Source: Physcocola sp002396385 (lineage in GTDB: Bacteria; Bacteroidota; Bacteroidia; Bacteroidales; Paludibacteraceae). Taken from it: a stretch of 49,164 bases of DNA. Position 1 is the stretch's first letter. Each line of letters begins with the position of its first letter. The translations under genes and the position numbers were made by a program. Under the pieces are notes generated by a model. It was not told the DNA's origin and did no database searches. It saw nothing but the letters and a program-made list of their open reading frames with translations. Below are positions 18,129 to 25,896 of this stretch, piece by piece. Location: contig CAMNDM010000028.1 of assembly GCA_946535435.1 (NCBI GenBank), positions 1 through 49,164 of the forward strand, given 5' to 3'.

Positions 18129-20054
18129 TTACTCCTCACTCATTTTCTGCAGCAGGTCGCGGTAGGCGTTAAACACCTTCGCGCGACTTAGAAAACCGAC
18201 ATAAATTTTTGACTTTTTCTTCACCACAGCCAGATTCCAGGCTTTGGTATATGCGAATTTTTTCATGATTTCGTCAACCGAGTCACCGCAGAATTCCTTG
18301 ATGCGTTCCATCTCTTCCTCTTTCTGGTTGGCCGAAATGGTGTGTCCCTTTTTCTCCATTTCGGCGTGTTTTGCGGCAATTTCAGCTTCCACCTCGTTTT
18401 TCTTCGAGGTGTTTTCCACGTAAATGAGAGCCGAGGCCCCCGTCATCAGTTGCTCTACCTTCAGCGTTTTGTAGTATTCGGGCTGGAACATAACGTTCCT
18501 GATGTCGTTGATGGTGAGAATACCTTTCAAGACATTATCTTCAACTACCGGGAAGATGTTTCGGTTCGACTTTTTGATGATGTTGACCACATCGCCCAAA
18601 CTCATTTTAGGCTTGATGGTGACCAAGTCTTTGTCGATCAGGTCGTCTATGTTCAGCATCATCTGCACATTTTTATCGATATGGTGGGTGTAGAGTTCCC
18701 CCTTTTGTGCCAAACGCATAGCATAGAGGCTGTGTGGCTCAAACGTCCTGATGGTGATGTAGGCCGTTACGGCTACAGTCATAATACTGATGAACAATCC
18801 GTAACCACCCGTAATTTCGGCTATAAGGAAAGTGCTGGTCAGGGGTGCGTGCATGACGCCCGCCATGACGCCCGCCATACCCGCCAATGCGAAATTCTTG
18901 GTCGGTAGGTTGGTGATGTGCAGGTGGTTGATGATGGAGGCGGTGATGAAGCCCGACACGCAGCCCATAAACAGGCTTGGAGCGAAAATACCTCCGGTAC
19001 CTCCGCTCCCGTTGGTGGCAGCCGTCGCAAAAATCTTGAAAAAGACGATGAGCAGGCAGAACAGGCACAGCATCCAGAAATTCTCCCGGAACTCGTAGAA
19101 AACGCTCGAGTCGGTTATCGATTGCGAGTCTCCGTTAATCAGGCTGGAAATGGTGTCGTAGCCTTCGCCGTAGAGGGGAGGAATGAAGAAGATGAGCAGG
19201 CTTAGCATGCTGCCACCTACCACCAATTTTTTCCACCGTCTGTTTATATTGCGGAAAAAAGTCTCGAGTTTGTTGCTCCCTCTTACAAAGTAGAGCGATA
19301 CAAAACCGCACACAATACCTTCCAGTACGTAATAGGGTATGTTTTTGGGTATAATGCTTACTGTTGTGTCGAATGCGAACTGGCTTTCGGTGCCCGATAT
19401 GAAGAAGGTGATGACCGTGGCGGTAATGGCGGTGACGATGAGCGGCACAATGGAGGCCATTGTCAGGTCAAGCATCAATACTTCAAGGGTAAACAGTACA
19501 CCTGTGATGGGCGCCTTAAAGATGCCCGCAACTGCTCCTGTGGCACCACAGCCAACCAGCAGCATCAGTTTTTTTTGGTCTAGGCGGAACATCTTGCCTA
19601 AGTTCGAACCTATGGCTGACCCCGTCAGTACTATGGGGGCCTCTGCTCCGACCGAACCACCGAAGCCGATGGTGAGGGAACTGGCTACTACCGACGACCA
19701 CATGTTGTGGGCCTTTATTATGGCCTTGTTGCGTGAAATGGCGTACATGATTTTTGTGACACCATGGCTGATGTCGTCTTTTACCACGTACTTGACAAAC
19801 GAACTGGCTAAGATGATGCCGACTATTGGGGTTGCTAGAAAAAGGTAGTTCAAATTACCCGCACTGAAGGCGGTGTTCACCCAGTGGTGGAGCGCCTCGA
19901 CTATCGACTTCAAGATGGCTGCGGCTATGGCACAGCCTATTCCTACTAAAATAGACAGGAATATGACCAACTGCTTGTCGCTGATATGCGTCTGGCACCA
20001 ATGGAACAGCTTAATCCATGTGCGTGTCGTCTTTGTAATGATACCCTTTATCAT
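18129..20054 (-). CDS. ClC-type chloride channel/transporter with CBS domains
   Basis: A membrane protein of about 641 residues with the ClC fold. The anion-path motifs are visible as GSVGAEAPIVL (the usual GREGP region, gating glutamate kept) and GSGGTGGIFAPSLFMG (the GxFxP region). Two CBS domains follow (from about LIDKDLVTIKPKMSLGDV); the second is split by a charged, helix-like insert of about 45 residues. It probably moves chloride or fluoride, coupled to protons given the glutamate. The GTG at 20069 is possible, but ATG at 20054 (MIKGIITK) fits the predicted promoter better. It may be co-transcribed with metH. Confidence 0.88.
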   Translation of the reverse strand: MIKGIITKTTRTWIKLFHWCQTHISDKQLVIFLSILVGIGCAIAAAILKSIVEALHHWVNTAFSAGNLNYLFLATPIVGIILASSFVKYVVKDDISHGVTKIMYAISRNKAIIKAHNMWSSVVASSLTIGFGGSVGAEAPIVLTGSAIGSNLGKMFRLDQKKLMLLVGCGATGAVAGIFKAPITGVLFTLEVLMLDLTMASIVPLIVTAITATVITFFISGTESQFAFDTTVSIIPKNIPYYVLEGIVCGFVSLYFVRGSNKLETFFRNINRRWKKLVVGGSMLSLLIFFIPPLYGEGYDTISSLINGDSQSITDSSVFYEFRENFWMLCLFCLLIVFFKIFATAATNGSGGTGGIFAPSLFMGCVSGFITASIINHLHITNLPTKNFALAGMAGVMAGVMHAPLTSTFLIAEITGGYGLFISIMTVAVTAYITIRTFEPHSLYAMRLAQKGELYTHHIDKNVQMMLNIDDLIDKDLVTIKPKMSLGDVVNIIKKSNRNIFPVVEDNVLKGILTINDIRNVMFQPEYYKTLKVEQLMTGASALIYVENTSKKNEVEAEIAAKHAEMEKKGHTISANQKEEEMERIKEFCGDSVDEIMKKFAYTKAWNLAVVKKKSKIYVGFLSRAKVFNAYRDLLQKMSEE

Positions 20055-20083
20055 CTTTTCTTTTCCCACTCTAAATCAAATTA

Positions 20084-20091
20084 CAAAGTTA
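20084..20091 (-). promoter_or_regulatory. Candidate -7 element for the ClC gene
   Basis: The minus strand reads TAACTTTG, an exact TAnnTTTG match, about 30 nt before ATG 20054. Confidence 0.5.
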
Positions 20092-20164
20092 GTCTTTATA
20101 TTTTGCCCAAACCCTTTAATCAGCGTTTTTTTTCAGATAGATGTTTTTCTTGGACCATTATCTC

Positions 20165-20172
20165 TATATTTG
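20165..20172 (+). promoter_or_regulatory. Candidate -7 element for exonuclease III gene
   Basis: TATATTTG matches TAnnTTTG; the start codon lies about 18 nt after the inferred start site. It is divergent from the ClC promoter about 75 bp away. Confidence 0.55.
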
Positions 20173-20196
20173 TGTCGTATTTAAATAGTTTGATTT

Positions 20197-20955
20197 ATGT
20201 TGAAACTAATATCTTGGAATGTGAACGGACTCCGGGCCTGTATGGGCAAGGATTTTGAAAAATCGTTCCAACAACTCGATGCCGACTTTTTCTGCCTGCA
20301 GGAAACAAAAATGCAGGCCGGACAGTTAGACCTTGCTTTCCCTGGATATGAGTCGTATTGGAATTATGCGGAAAAGAAGGGCTACTCAGGTACTGCCATC
20401 TTCACCAAACACCATCCGTTAAGCGTTTCTTACGGGATGGGGGTGGACGAGCACGACCACGAGGGGCGCGTTATAACTCTCGAACTGGAACAGTTCTATC
20501 TGGTTACTGTCTATACGCCTAACTCGCAGGAAGAGTTGCGCCGGTTGGACTACCGGATGAGGTGGGAAGACGATTTTAAGGTTTTCCTGAAAAAGTTGGA
20601 AGAGAGGAAACCGGTGGTTGTATGTGGTGATATGAACGTGGCACACCAGGAGATTGACCTGAAAAATCCGAAAACAAATCGCAGAAACGCTGGCTTTACC
20701 GATGAGGAAAGAGAAAAAATGACCAATTTGTTGAATAGCGGGTTTACCGACACCTTCCGTTTCTTCCATCCCAATTTAAAGGATGCCTACAGTTGGTGGA
20801 GCTACCGCTTCAGGGCTCGTGAGAAGAATACGGGGTGGCGTATCGACTATTTCCTTTCCTCGAAGTCGATTGATGACAAACTGGTCGGGGCGGAAATCCA
20901 TAATGAGATTTTGGGTTCTGACCATTGCCCGGTTGAACTGACCCTCAATTTCTAA
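20197..20955 (+). CDS. xthA: Exodeoxyribonuclease III (AP endonuclease)
   Basis: This enzyme cuts DNA at abasic sites and removes 3' blocking groups in base-excision repair. The 252 residues match the ExoIII/APE family: ISWNVNGLRA (5-14), the metal ligand in LQETKMQAG, GDMNVAH, WRIDYFLSS, and the catalytic GSDHCPVEL near the C terminus. All key residues (Asn, Glu, Asp-Asn, Asp-His) are present. It is monocistronic and ends in a hairpin shared with the converging small membrane-protein gene. Confidence 0.95.
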   Translation: MLKLISWNVNGLRACMGKDFEKSFQQLDADFFCLQETKMQAGQLDLAFPGYESYWNYAEKKGYSGTAIFTKHHPLSVSYGMGVDEHDHEGRVITLELEQFYLVTVYTPNSQEELRRLDYRMRWEDDFKVFLKKLEERKPVVVCGDMNVAHQEIDLKNPKTNRRNAGFTDEEREKMTNLLNSGFTDTFRFFHPNLKDAYSWWSYRFRAREKNTGWRIDYFLSSKSIDDKLVGAEIHNEILGSDHCPVELTLNF

Positions 20956-20981
20956 CAATTATTAATGGTGCAAAACAAATA

Positions 20982-21006
20982 AAGGGCGCAGCAGATGCGC
21001 CCTTGT
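20982..21006. terminator. Hairpin terminator between xthA and DUF5362-like genes
   Basis: A 9-bp stem AAGGGCGCA / TGCGCCCTT (20982-20990 with 20996-21004) has a 5-base loop and lies between two converging genes. Confidence 0.65.
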
Positions 21007-21021
21007 CTTATTCGCAACTTA

Positions 21022-21492
21022 TTATTCTATAGCAGATAAGAAGCTGTTGATTCCTACACTTGCTATTACGACGAAACCAATGAAAGCGACTGCAATGTAG
21101 ATGATGCACAGAATGCCATAAAATTTGAACAGTCTGCGGAGTTCCTGCATGCCGGCGTGAAGTTCGTGCTCGTCGTTGCTCAACAACGCGGCCCTTGTTT
21201 TACTGCAATGCCTGAACATTTTGAGAGTTGGGTATAGCATTATGGCCGATATAACAATATAGAAAATTCCGCCTATTATGCCGTAAAAATTACTCGTAAT
21301 TGCTGAAATAATACCAGAGAGAAATGTGAAGCCTATGGAAATACTCTCTGTGATGGCTAGAAATTTAATCCATTTTGTAGTACTCAGCAAACTCTCTTTT
21401 GCCTTGTCGTTTATAATGAGTCCTTTTTTAGAGTCGTTGGCGTGTCCGTCTTTTTCGAGGAATACGTTGTCGACTGCAAGTTCTTTATCCAT
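21022..21492 (-). CDS. Small membrane protein, DUF5362-like
   Basis: A protein of 156 residues without a known function. A soluble N terminus (1-40) is followed by STTKWIKFLAITESI and four predicted membrane segments, arranged as two pairs around a cytosolic-looking loop with FRHCSKTRAALLSNDEHEL. It is clearly homologous to the next gene upstream (GTTKWVKFLAVLTCI and FKYSSKTRAAVANDDDDTL). The pair is separated by 18 bp and likely co-transcribed. The assignment to DUF5362 is from recollection of that family's shape and is moderate. Confidence 0.75.
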   Translation of the reverse strand: MDKELAVDNVFLEKDGHANDSKKGLIINDKAKESLLSTTKWIKFLAITESISIGFTFLSGIISAITSNFYGIIGGIFYIVISAIMLYPTLKMFRHCSKTRAALLSNDEHELHAGMQELRRLFKFYGILCIIYIAVAFIGFVVIASVGINSFLSAIE

Positions 21493-21510
21493 ACGGTCTG
21501 TTTTTTTAGT

Positions 21511-22029
21511 TTAAAACCAATGCATTGTGGTAACGGCAGTGATGATGCCGAAGATTAAAATCACTCCTACGAACATAAGGCAAAGGGCAGTTATCCATCC
21601 GATATATTTGAAAAGCTTGCGCATTTCTTCAAAACCCTCGGCAAGCGTGTCGTCATCGTCGTTGGCAACAGCAGCCCTTGTCTTGCTGGAGTATTTAAAC
21701 ATTCTAAGTGTCGGATACAGTATAAAGAGAGCCATTAACCCGAAGGTGAAAATAATGGAAGTACCTCCATAAACAGCTGAACTCCCCAATGAACTACCCA
21801 TGGCTTCTAGCGCTGAAAGTGAAGATGTAAGGCCGTAGGCCATACTCAAACCGAATAACAGGCTGATGGCTAAAAGAATGCAGGTTAATACAGCCAGAAA
21901 TTTCACCCATTTTGTGGTGCCAATCAGGCAGTCTTTTGTCTCTTCTGTTACAATTAGTACGTCTTTGTTGCCAAACAGGTCGGTCTGTGGTTCGTTGAAA
22001 ACCATGTCTTCTGCAGTATTGTTCTCCAT
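21511..22029 (-). CDS. Small membrane protein, DUF5362-like, paralogue
   Basis: A protein of 172 residues with the same plan as the 156-residue neighbour downstream: a soluble acidic N terminus, GTTKWVKFLAVLTCI at the start of the first of four membrane segments, a central loop FKYSSKTRAAVANDDDDTL, and a second helix pair. The two look like a tandem duplication. No catalytic motif is visible and the function is unknown. The start is ATG, about 33 nt after the inferred transcription start. Confidence 0.78.
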   Translation of the reverse strand: MENNTAEDMVFNEPQTDLFGNKDVLIVTEETKDCLIGTTKWVKFLAVLTCILLAISLLFGLSMAYGLTSSLSALEAMGSSLGSSAVYGGTSIIFTFGLMALFILYPTLRMFKYSSKTRAAVANDDDDTLAEGFEEMRKLFKYIGWITALCLMFVGVILIFGIITAVTTMHWF

Positions 22030-22067
22030 TTTGCAAGTGATTTGTTAATGAATAGATTTTAGATATA

Positions 22068-22075
22068 CAAAGATA
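22068..22075 (-). promoter_or_regulatory. Candidate -7 element for the DUF5362-like pair
   Basis: The minus strand reads TATCTTTG, an exact TAnnTTTG match upstream of the ATG at 22029. Confidence 0.5.
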
Positions 22076-22113
22076 GTGGATTTATTGATAAAACAAATCT
22101 TTCGGAAAGGAGA

Positions 22114-23457
22114 TCAACTCTTTGTCTTCATTTTCCATCTTGTTATCATAATGGCGGCTACGGTACCCAGTCCGATAATGAAGCCCAACCATATTCCGCT
22201 TATCCCCATACCAAACTTCACGGCGACAAGGTAACTGAACGGAAGGTTTAACACCAGATAGCAGAACGTACAGATGTACATAGGAACCTTGACGTCGGCT
22301 ATGCCCCGCAGGGCTCCGATGCTGACCGCCTGCATTCCGTCAGATATTTGGTAAACGGCGGCAAACAGTAGCAACACCGATGCAGTTTCTATCACCTCGG
22401 CGTCGGCCGTAAATAGCGAAGGTATGAGGTTGTGCCCCATAGCCAGCATAAGTGCGCAACAGCAGCTGTAACAAAAACCGAGTTGCAGGGCGGCATTCCC
22501 GGCCTTCTTGACACCTTTCTTGTTCCCCATGCCTTTTTGGTGCGCCACGCAGATGGTCGTGCCCGACGATATGCCGGTCACCATCATAAAAGTCAGGCTC
22601 GACATGTTCATGGCAATCTCGTGCCCAGCCAGGGCTGCGGCTCCAAACCAGCCGGCCATAATGGCACTGCAACTGAAAGCGAGGCATTCGATAAACATTT
22701 GCCCACCAATGGGCAGGCCTACGGCACCCAGCTTCTTCATTTCTTTCCATTTGAGCGTGTTTAGCTTGAAAAAGAAGAAGTGACGCCATAAATTGCTCTT
22801 GTAACGGAACAGCAGAAGGTAGCTGACGGGCATTGCCAAACGTGCTATCAGGGTGGCTATACCCGCCCCTAATACGCCTAAGTTAGGGAAACCGCATTTG
22901 CCGAATATTAAAAGGTAGTTCAATACTACGTTAAGCAGACAACACGCAAGGGTTATGTTCATCGAGTAGCGCGTGTTGCCCAAACCTTCGAGGTATTGCT
23001 TGAACGCTAAAAATACCACATAGGGTATTAGCGAAACCACCATTACCTGGTAGTAGGGAATGGCCAGTCGCCAAACAGCCTCGTCTTGCCCCAGGTGTGG
23101 CATCGCATAGCTGAAAAACCACATGATGCTGCCTACAGCGGCCGATGCGAGGACGTCGACCAACAGCGAGTTGGCAAACTGTTCGCTGGCGTAACGGTGG
23201 CGGCCGGCTGCGAAACTGGAGCCGATGAGGGGCGTTGAACCGAAGGTGATGCCCTGTATTAAGACAAAACCAACAATGAATATGGCGTTACCGAATGCAA
23301 CGGCGGCTAATTCGTTCTTGCCTAAACGGCCTACCATTAGCGTGTCGCTCAACATTACAATCGCATTGCCTAGCTGCGACAACATGATGGGTAGTGCCAA
23401 TAGCAGCGTTTTTTTGTAATGGGAACGGTAGGTTTGGTAACTGTACTTGAATTTCAC
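22114..23457 (-). CDS. MATE family multidrug/sodium exporter
   Basis: A 447-residue integral membrane protein with about 12 helices in the NorM-like MATE arrangement. The first helix carries LALPIMLSQLGNAIVMLSD and the second half GLPIGGQMFIECLAF, the internal repeat typical of the family. MATE proteins export cationic drugs or metabolites using a sodium or proton gradient; the substrate is unknown. The start is GTG at 23457 (MKFKYSYQTYR); no upstream ATG exists in frame and the promoter is about 30 nt before it, so GTG is likely real. Confidence 0.92.
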   Translation of the reverse strand: MKFKYSYQTYRSHYKKTLLLALPIMLSQLGNAIVMLSDTLMVGRLGKNELAAVAFGNAIFIVGFVLIQGITFGSTPLIGSSFAAGRHRYASEQFANSLLVDVLASAAVGSIMWFFSYAMPHLGQDEAVWRLAIPYYQVMVVSLIPYVVFLAFKQYLEGLGNTRYSMNITLACCLLNVVLNYLLIFGKCGFPNLGVLGAGIATLIARLAMPVSYLLLFRYKSNLWRHFFFFKLNTLKWKEMKKLGAVGLPIGGQMFIECLAFSCSAIMAGWFGAAALAGHEIAMNMSSLTFMMVTGISSGTTICVAHQKGMGNKKGVKKAGNAALQLGFCYSCCCALMLAMGHNLIPSLFTADAEVIETASVLLLFAAVYQISDGMQAVSIGALRGIADVKVPMYICTFCYLVLNLPFSYLVAVKFGMGISGIWLGFIIGLGTVAAIMITRWKMKTKS

Positions 23458-23486
23458 TATTTGTCTCTCCTCTGTTTTCTGTCTTA

Positions 23487-23494
23487 CAAAATTA
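23487..23494 (-). promoter_or_regulatory. Candidate -7 element for the MATE gene
   Basis: The minus strand reads TAATTTTG, an exact TAnnTTTG match, about 30 nt before the GTG start. It lies just downstream of the orphan terminator. Confidence 0.5.
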
Positions 23495-23500
23495 CAACAA

Positions 23501-23530
23501 AAAATCCGGAACTGTCTGCTCCGGATTTTT
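23501..23530 (-). terminator. Orphan terminator upstream of the MATE gene
   Basis: A 10-bp stem AAAATCCGGA / TCCGGATTTT (23501-23510 with 23520-23529), followed on the minus strand by TTTTTTGTTG. It lies before, not after, the MATE gene, so it must end a transcript from the gene-free region at 23531-24223. Confidence 0.7.
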
Positions 23531-24223
23531 ATCCCTTTTCAGGGAAAAAGAAACTTTGTTTCACAACAAAGAATCTCAATGGATATAGTATATTTATATA
23601 ATAGGGTCAAATTTGGTAGTGAGTCACTTCTCGTTTCTCACACTGCAATATTAGCCCTATTCCTGATTTTTTGTGTGGAGTTATTAAAAAAAGATGTGGA
23701 TGTTTTCTGCGTGACCTGACATTCCTGCTAATGTGCCTGATGTGCACTTTTTTGAATAGTCTGGTTATTCTACAGCTTTGACAATTAAATATTTGGTTTT
23801 CTTTTGTGTGGTTTAATCGCCGAAAAAATCCACAATATTCGATGCTTTTTTTTTAGTGTTGAAAGAACTTTTTTTATTAGCCAACCATTTCCTTGAATCT
23901 TTTTGCAGGCTGGTACACTCTTTTGGAAAACGTATGTTGCCAGAGGGGAAAAGTGGTGTTTGAATGGCTTCGGAAGTGAAAAACTTCCGCAGTTTGCCTC
24001 TTGCCCGAAAAAGTGGTTTATGTGCTCTTTTGCCTTCACAAAGGGTCCGTAACAGCACCTGTTGCGTTTCTAGAAAACACCAACTTGCTGTATCTTCCGA
24101 ACCCTGTGTGTGGACATTTCATGTCGTGCCATCGGGCATAACCATTTTCAAACGTCAAATCATCCTGCACAGGAGGCGCGTGCCCCTTCGGCTTTGTTCC
24201 CATAAAAGGGCGTCGCAAATAAT
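23531..24223. other. About 690 bp without a convincing gene, bounded by terminators
   Basis: Short frames of 60-103 codons overlap on both strands here, but none has a recognisable domain, signal peptide or well-placed promoter. Between 23939 and 24004 there is a nested fold: an outer stem of 8 bp with one mismatch (23939-23946 with 23997-24004) encloses a perfect 7-bp hairpin with a GAAAA loop (23971-23989). It could hold a structured RNA or a decayed gene. Confidence 0.4.
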
Positions 24224-24257
24224 AAAAGAGGGCATACCGTCAAGATATACCCTCTTT
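24224..24257 (-). terminator. Terminator of the 185-residue lipoprotein gene
   Basis: A stem AAAGAGGGCATA / TATACCCTCTTT with one mismatch, followed on the minus strand by TTTTATTATTTG. It lies about 20 bp after the stop codon. Confidence 0.7.
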
Positions 24258-24277
24258 AATTATAAGTCGGAATAAAC

Positions 24278-24835
24278 TTATTGTTCAGTAGTGGCAACAA
24301 CAGGTTCAGGCTTTATCGCCAAAGCCGATTTTACGATGCCGCTGAATTTTACAGCCTCGCCAGCAGCGTTTATAGCCGTAGCGTCGAGGTTGAGGTCTCC
24401 ATAACGGTTGTTGCTGTTGACCCAGCCAATAGTACCCGTCAAAGCGTAGTTGATAATAGTCAGAGAGTCGTGACTGTTTGGCTTTGTGGTATAGGTGTAA
24501 GTTGCGTAACTGCTGTCGAGCATTGTATAGTTACCGACGCCGTCGCCGCTAATGAGCGAAGTAAGCCTCCAAACGCCATTGCCAATGGTAACTTGGCTGT
24601 TGATGGTGGTAACCTTGGTAATGCTGTCGTAGGTCATGTCAGACCACGTCATATTCACCATACGCTGTGGACTATAAATAATAGAGTCTGAAACGCCATC
24701 GTGGGCGGTAACATGCATTTGCCATTGTCCACCTACAGTGACGAAGGTGTATGAATATGTGCTGTCGCCATCGTCGCTACACGAACTCAGCAGTATTGCG
24801 CTTATTGCAGAAATTAATAGAAGTATCTTTTTCAT
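24278..24835 (-). CDS. Putative lipoprotein of unknown function
   Basis: The 185-residue product starts MKKILLLISAISAILLSSC, a signal peptide with a lipobox ending at Cys19, then an acidic SDDGDS linker typical of surface or outer-membrane lipoproteins in this phylum. The mature part looks all-beta (QWQMHVTAHDG, TYTYTTKPNSHDSLTI) and has no motif I recognise. A longer frame from 24865 is possible, but the promoter element at 24863-24870 overlaps that start, so 24835 is chosen. It is a single-gene unit. Confidence 0.8.
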   Translation of the reverse strand: MKKILLLISAISAILLSSCSDDGDSTYSYTFVTVGGQWQMHVTAHDGVSDSIIYSPQRMVNMTWSDMTYDSITKVTTINSQVTIGNGVWRLTSLISGDGVGNYTMLDSSYATYTYTTKPNSHDSLTIINYALTGTIGWVNSNNRYGDLNLDATAINAAGEAVKFSGIVKSALAIKPEPVVATTEQ

Positions 24836-24862
24836 AAGATTTTTGGAGTGTTTTATATCTTG

Positions 24863-24870
24863 CAAATATA
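24863..24870 (-). promoter_or_regulatory. Candidate -7 element for the lipoprotein gene
   Basis: The minus strand reads TATATTTG, an exact TAnnTTTG match, about 22 nt plus spacer before ATG 24835. Confidence 0.55.
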
Positions 24871-25032
24871 TAAAAAGAAATGGAATAGTGCCTCCTTTTC
24901 GTTAAAAATCGCACTTTTGTTTGTTTTTTTGTGTTTCCCTTTTCTTTCTAAAGTTAAAGAGAAACGGCCCAGTGTGGTGTGGATGGAAGCCAATATTTGT
25001 CTGTAAATGATAGTTGCACCCTCTTTTTTTGC

Positions 25033-25040
25033 TAATTTTG
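25033..25040 (+). promoter_or_regulatory. Candidate -7 element for the MORN protein-xseAB operon
   Basis: TAATTTTG matches TAnnTTTG; the ATG at 25101 lies about 55 nt after the inferred start site. Confidence 0.5.
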
Positions 25041-25100
25041 CTTATTCTAATTTTTTGTTTGGCATGGTTTTTATTGTGCTAAAATAAAACCGTTTTTATT

Positions 25101-25886
25101 ATGAGACAGATCCTTTTACTTCTTGCTGCCTGCTCGATTGCTGCGGGCGTTATGGCTGCAGACCTCAACAAAACCGATAAAAAAGGCCGCAAACAAGGCG
25201 AATGGGTGAAAACCTACCAAAATGGCCATGTACAATACAAGGGGCATTTTGTTGACGACAAGCCAACGGGCACTTTCTTCCGCTATTATGAAACCGGAAA
25301 ATTGCAGAGTGTGCAGGTCTACGATGCGGGTAACACTTCCGACGTGACTTTTTATGACCCCGACGGACAGACTGTTTCGACAGTCGGACATTTCGACGGC
25401 AAGGTGAAGGTGGGTGAGTGGAAGTACTTTTCTGCCGGTGAACTCGTTATGACTGAAATTTATCTGAACGGACAGCGTCACGGTGTTGCCAAAAGCTACG
25501 CGAAAGGGGCTGTCATTGAAGAAACCCCTTATGTGAACGGACTTGCTAACGGTGTGCAAAAGAAATATTTGGAGAACGGAAAACTTTACTCTACTACCAC
25601 CTATAAAAATGGCGTTATGGATGGGCCCTACCGCCTTTATGAGGGTAATGCCAATCCGGTGGAGGCCGGCCAGTTTAAAAACGGCAAAAGAAGCGGCGAC
25701 TGGGAAGTCTATGACGAGACGGGGAAAAAGATAGATGGTACTTCGTACACAGGCGGAATCGCTAACGACGAAAAACAAAAACGAAAACAAAGCAGCGCAC
25801 AATTCGACGAAAACCAAAAGGTTATTGATGCTGGAAAGTACGACGAACTTGACAAACGCTTGAACGGCTCGCGTGCAAAACAATAA
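25101..25886 (+). CDS. Exported MORN-repeat (YwqK-type) protein
   Basis: A 261-residue protein with a signal peptide (MRQILLLLAACSIAAGVMA) and a chain of short beta-hairpin repeats of the MORN variant type: RKQGEWVKTYQNGHVQYKG, DKPTGTFFRYYETGKLQS, KVKVGEWKYFSAGEL, NGLANGVQKKYLENGKLYS, GVMDGPYRLYEG, and KRSGDWEVYDETG. Such repeats occur in proteins annotated as the YwqK antitoxin family, but a toxin partner is not visible here. The C terminus is lysine/glutamine-rich. xseA follows after 10 bp, so the two are probably co-transcribed; a functional link is not known. Confidence 0.87.
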   Translation: MRQILLLLAACSIAAGVMAADLNKTDKKGRKQGEWVKTYQNGHVQYKGHFVDDKPTGTFFRYYETGKLQSVQVYDAGNTSDVTFYDPDGQTVSTVGHFDGKVKVGEWKYFSAGELVMTEIYLNGQRHGVAKSYAKGAVIEETPYVNGLANGVQKKYLENGKLYSTTTYKNGVMDGPYRLYEGNANPVEAGQFKNGKRSGDWEVYDETGKKIDGTSYTGGIANDEKQKRKQSSAQFDENQKVIDAGKYDELDKRLNGSRAKQ

Positions 25887-25896
25887 CCATAGGCCA

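Noticed and set aside
23785..24058. Two overlapping minus-strand frames of 81-84 codons
   Set aside because: They overlap in different frames, have no signal peptide or domain, and no promoter; treated as non-coding.
25116..25883. Minus-strand open frame of 255 codons
   Set aside because: Antisense to the MORN-repeat gene, which has a signal peptide and clear repeats.
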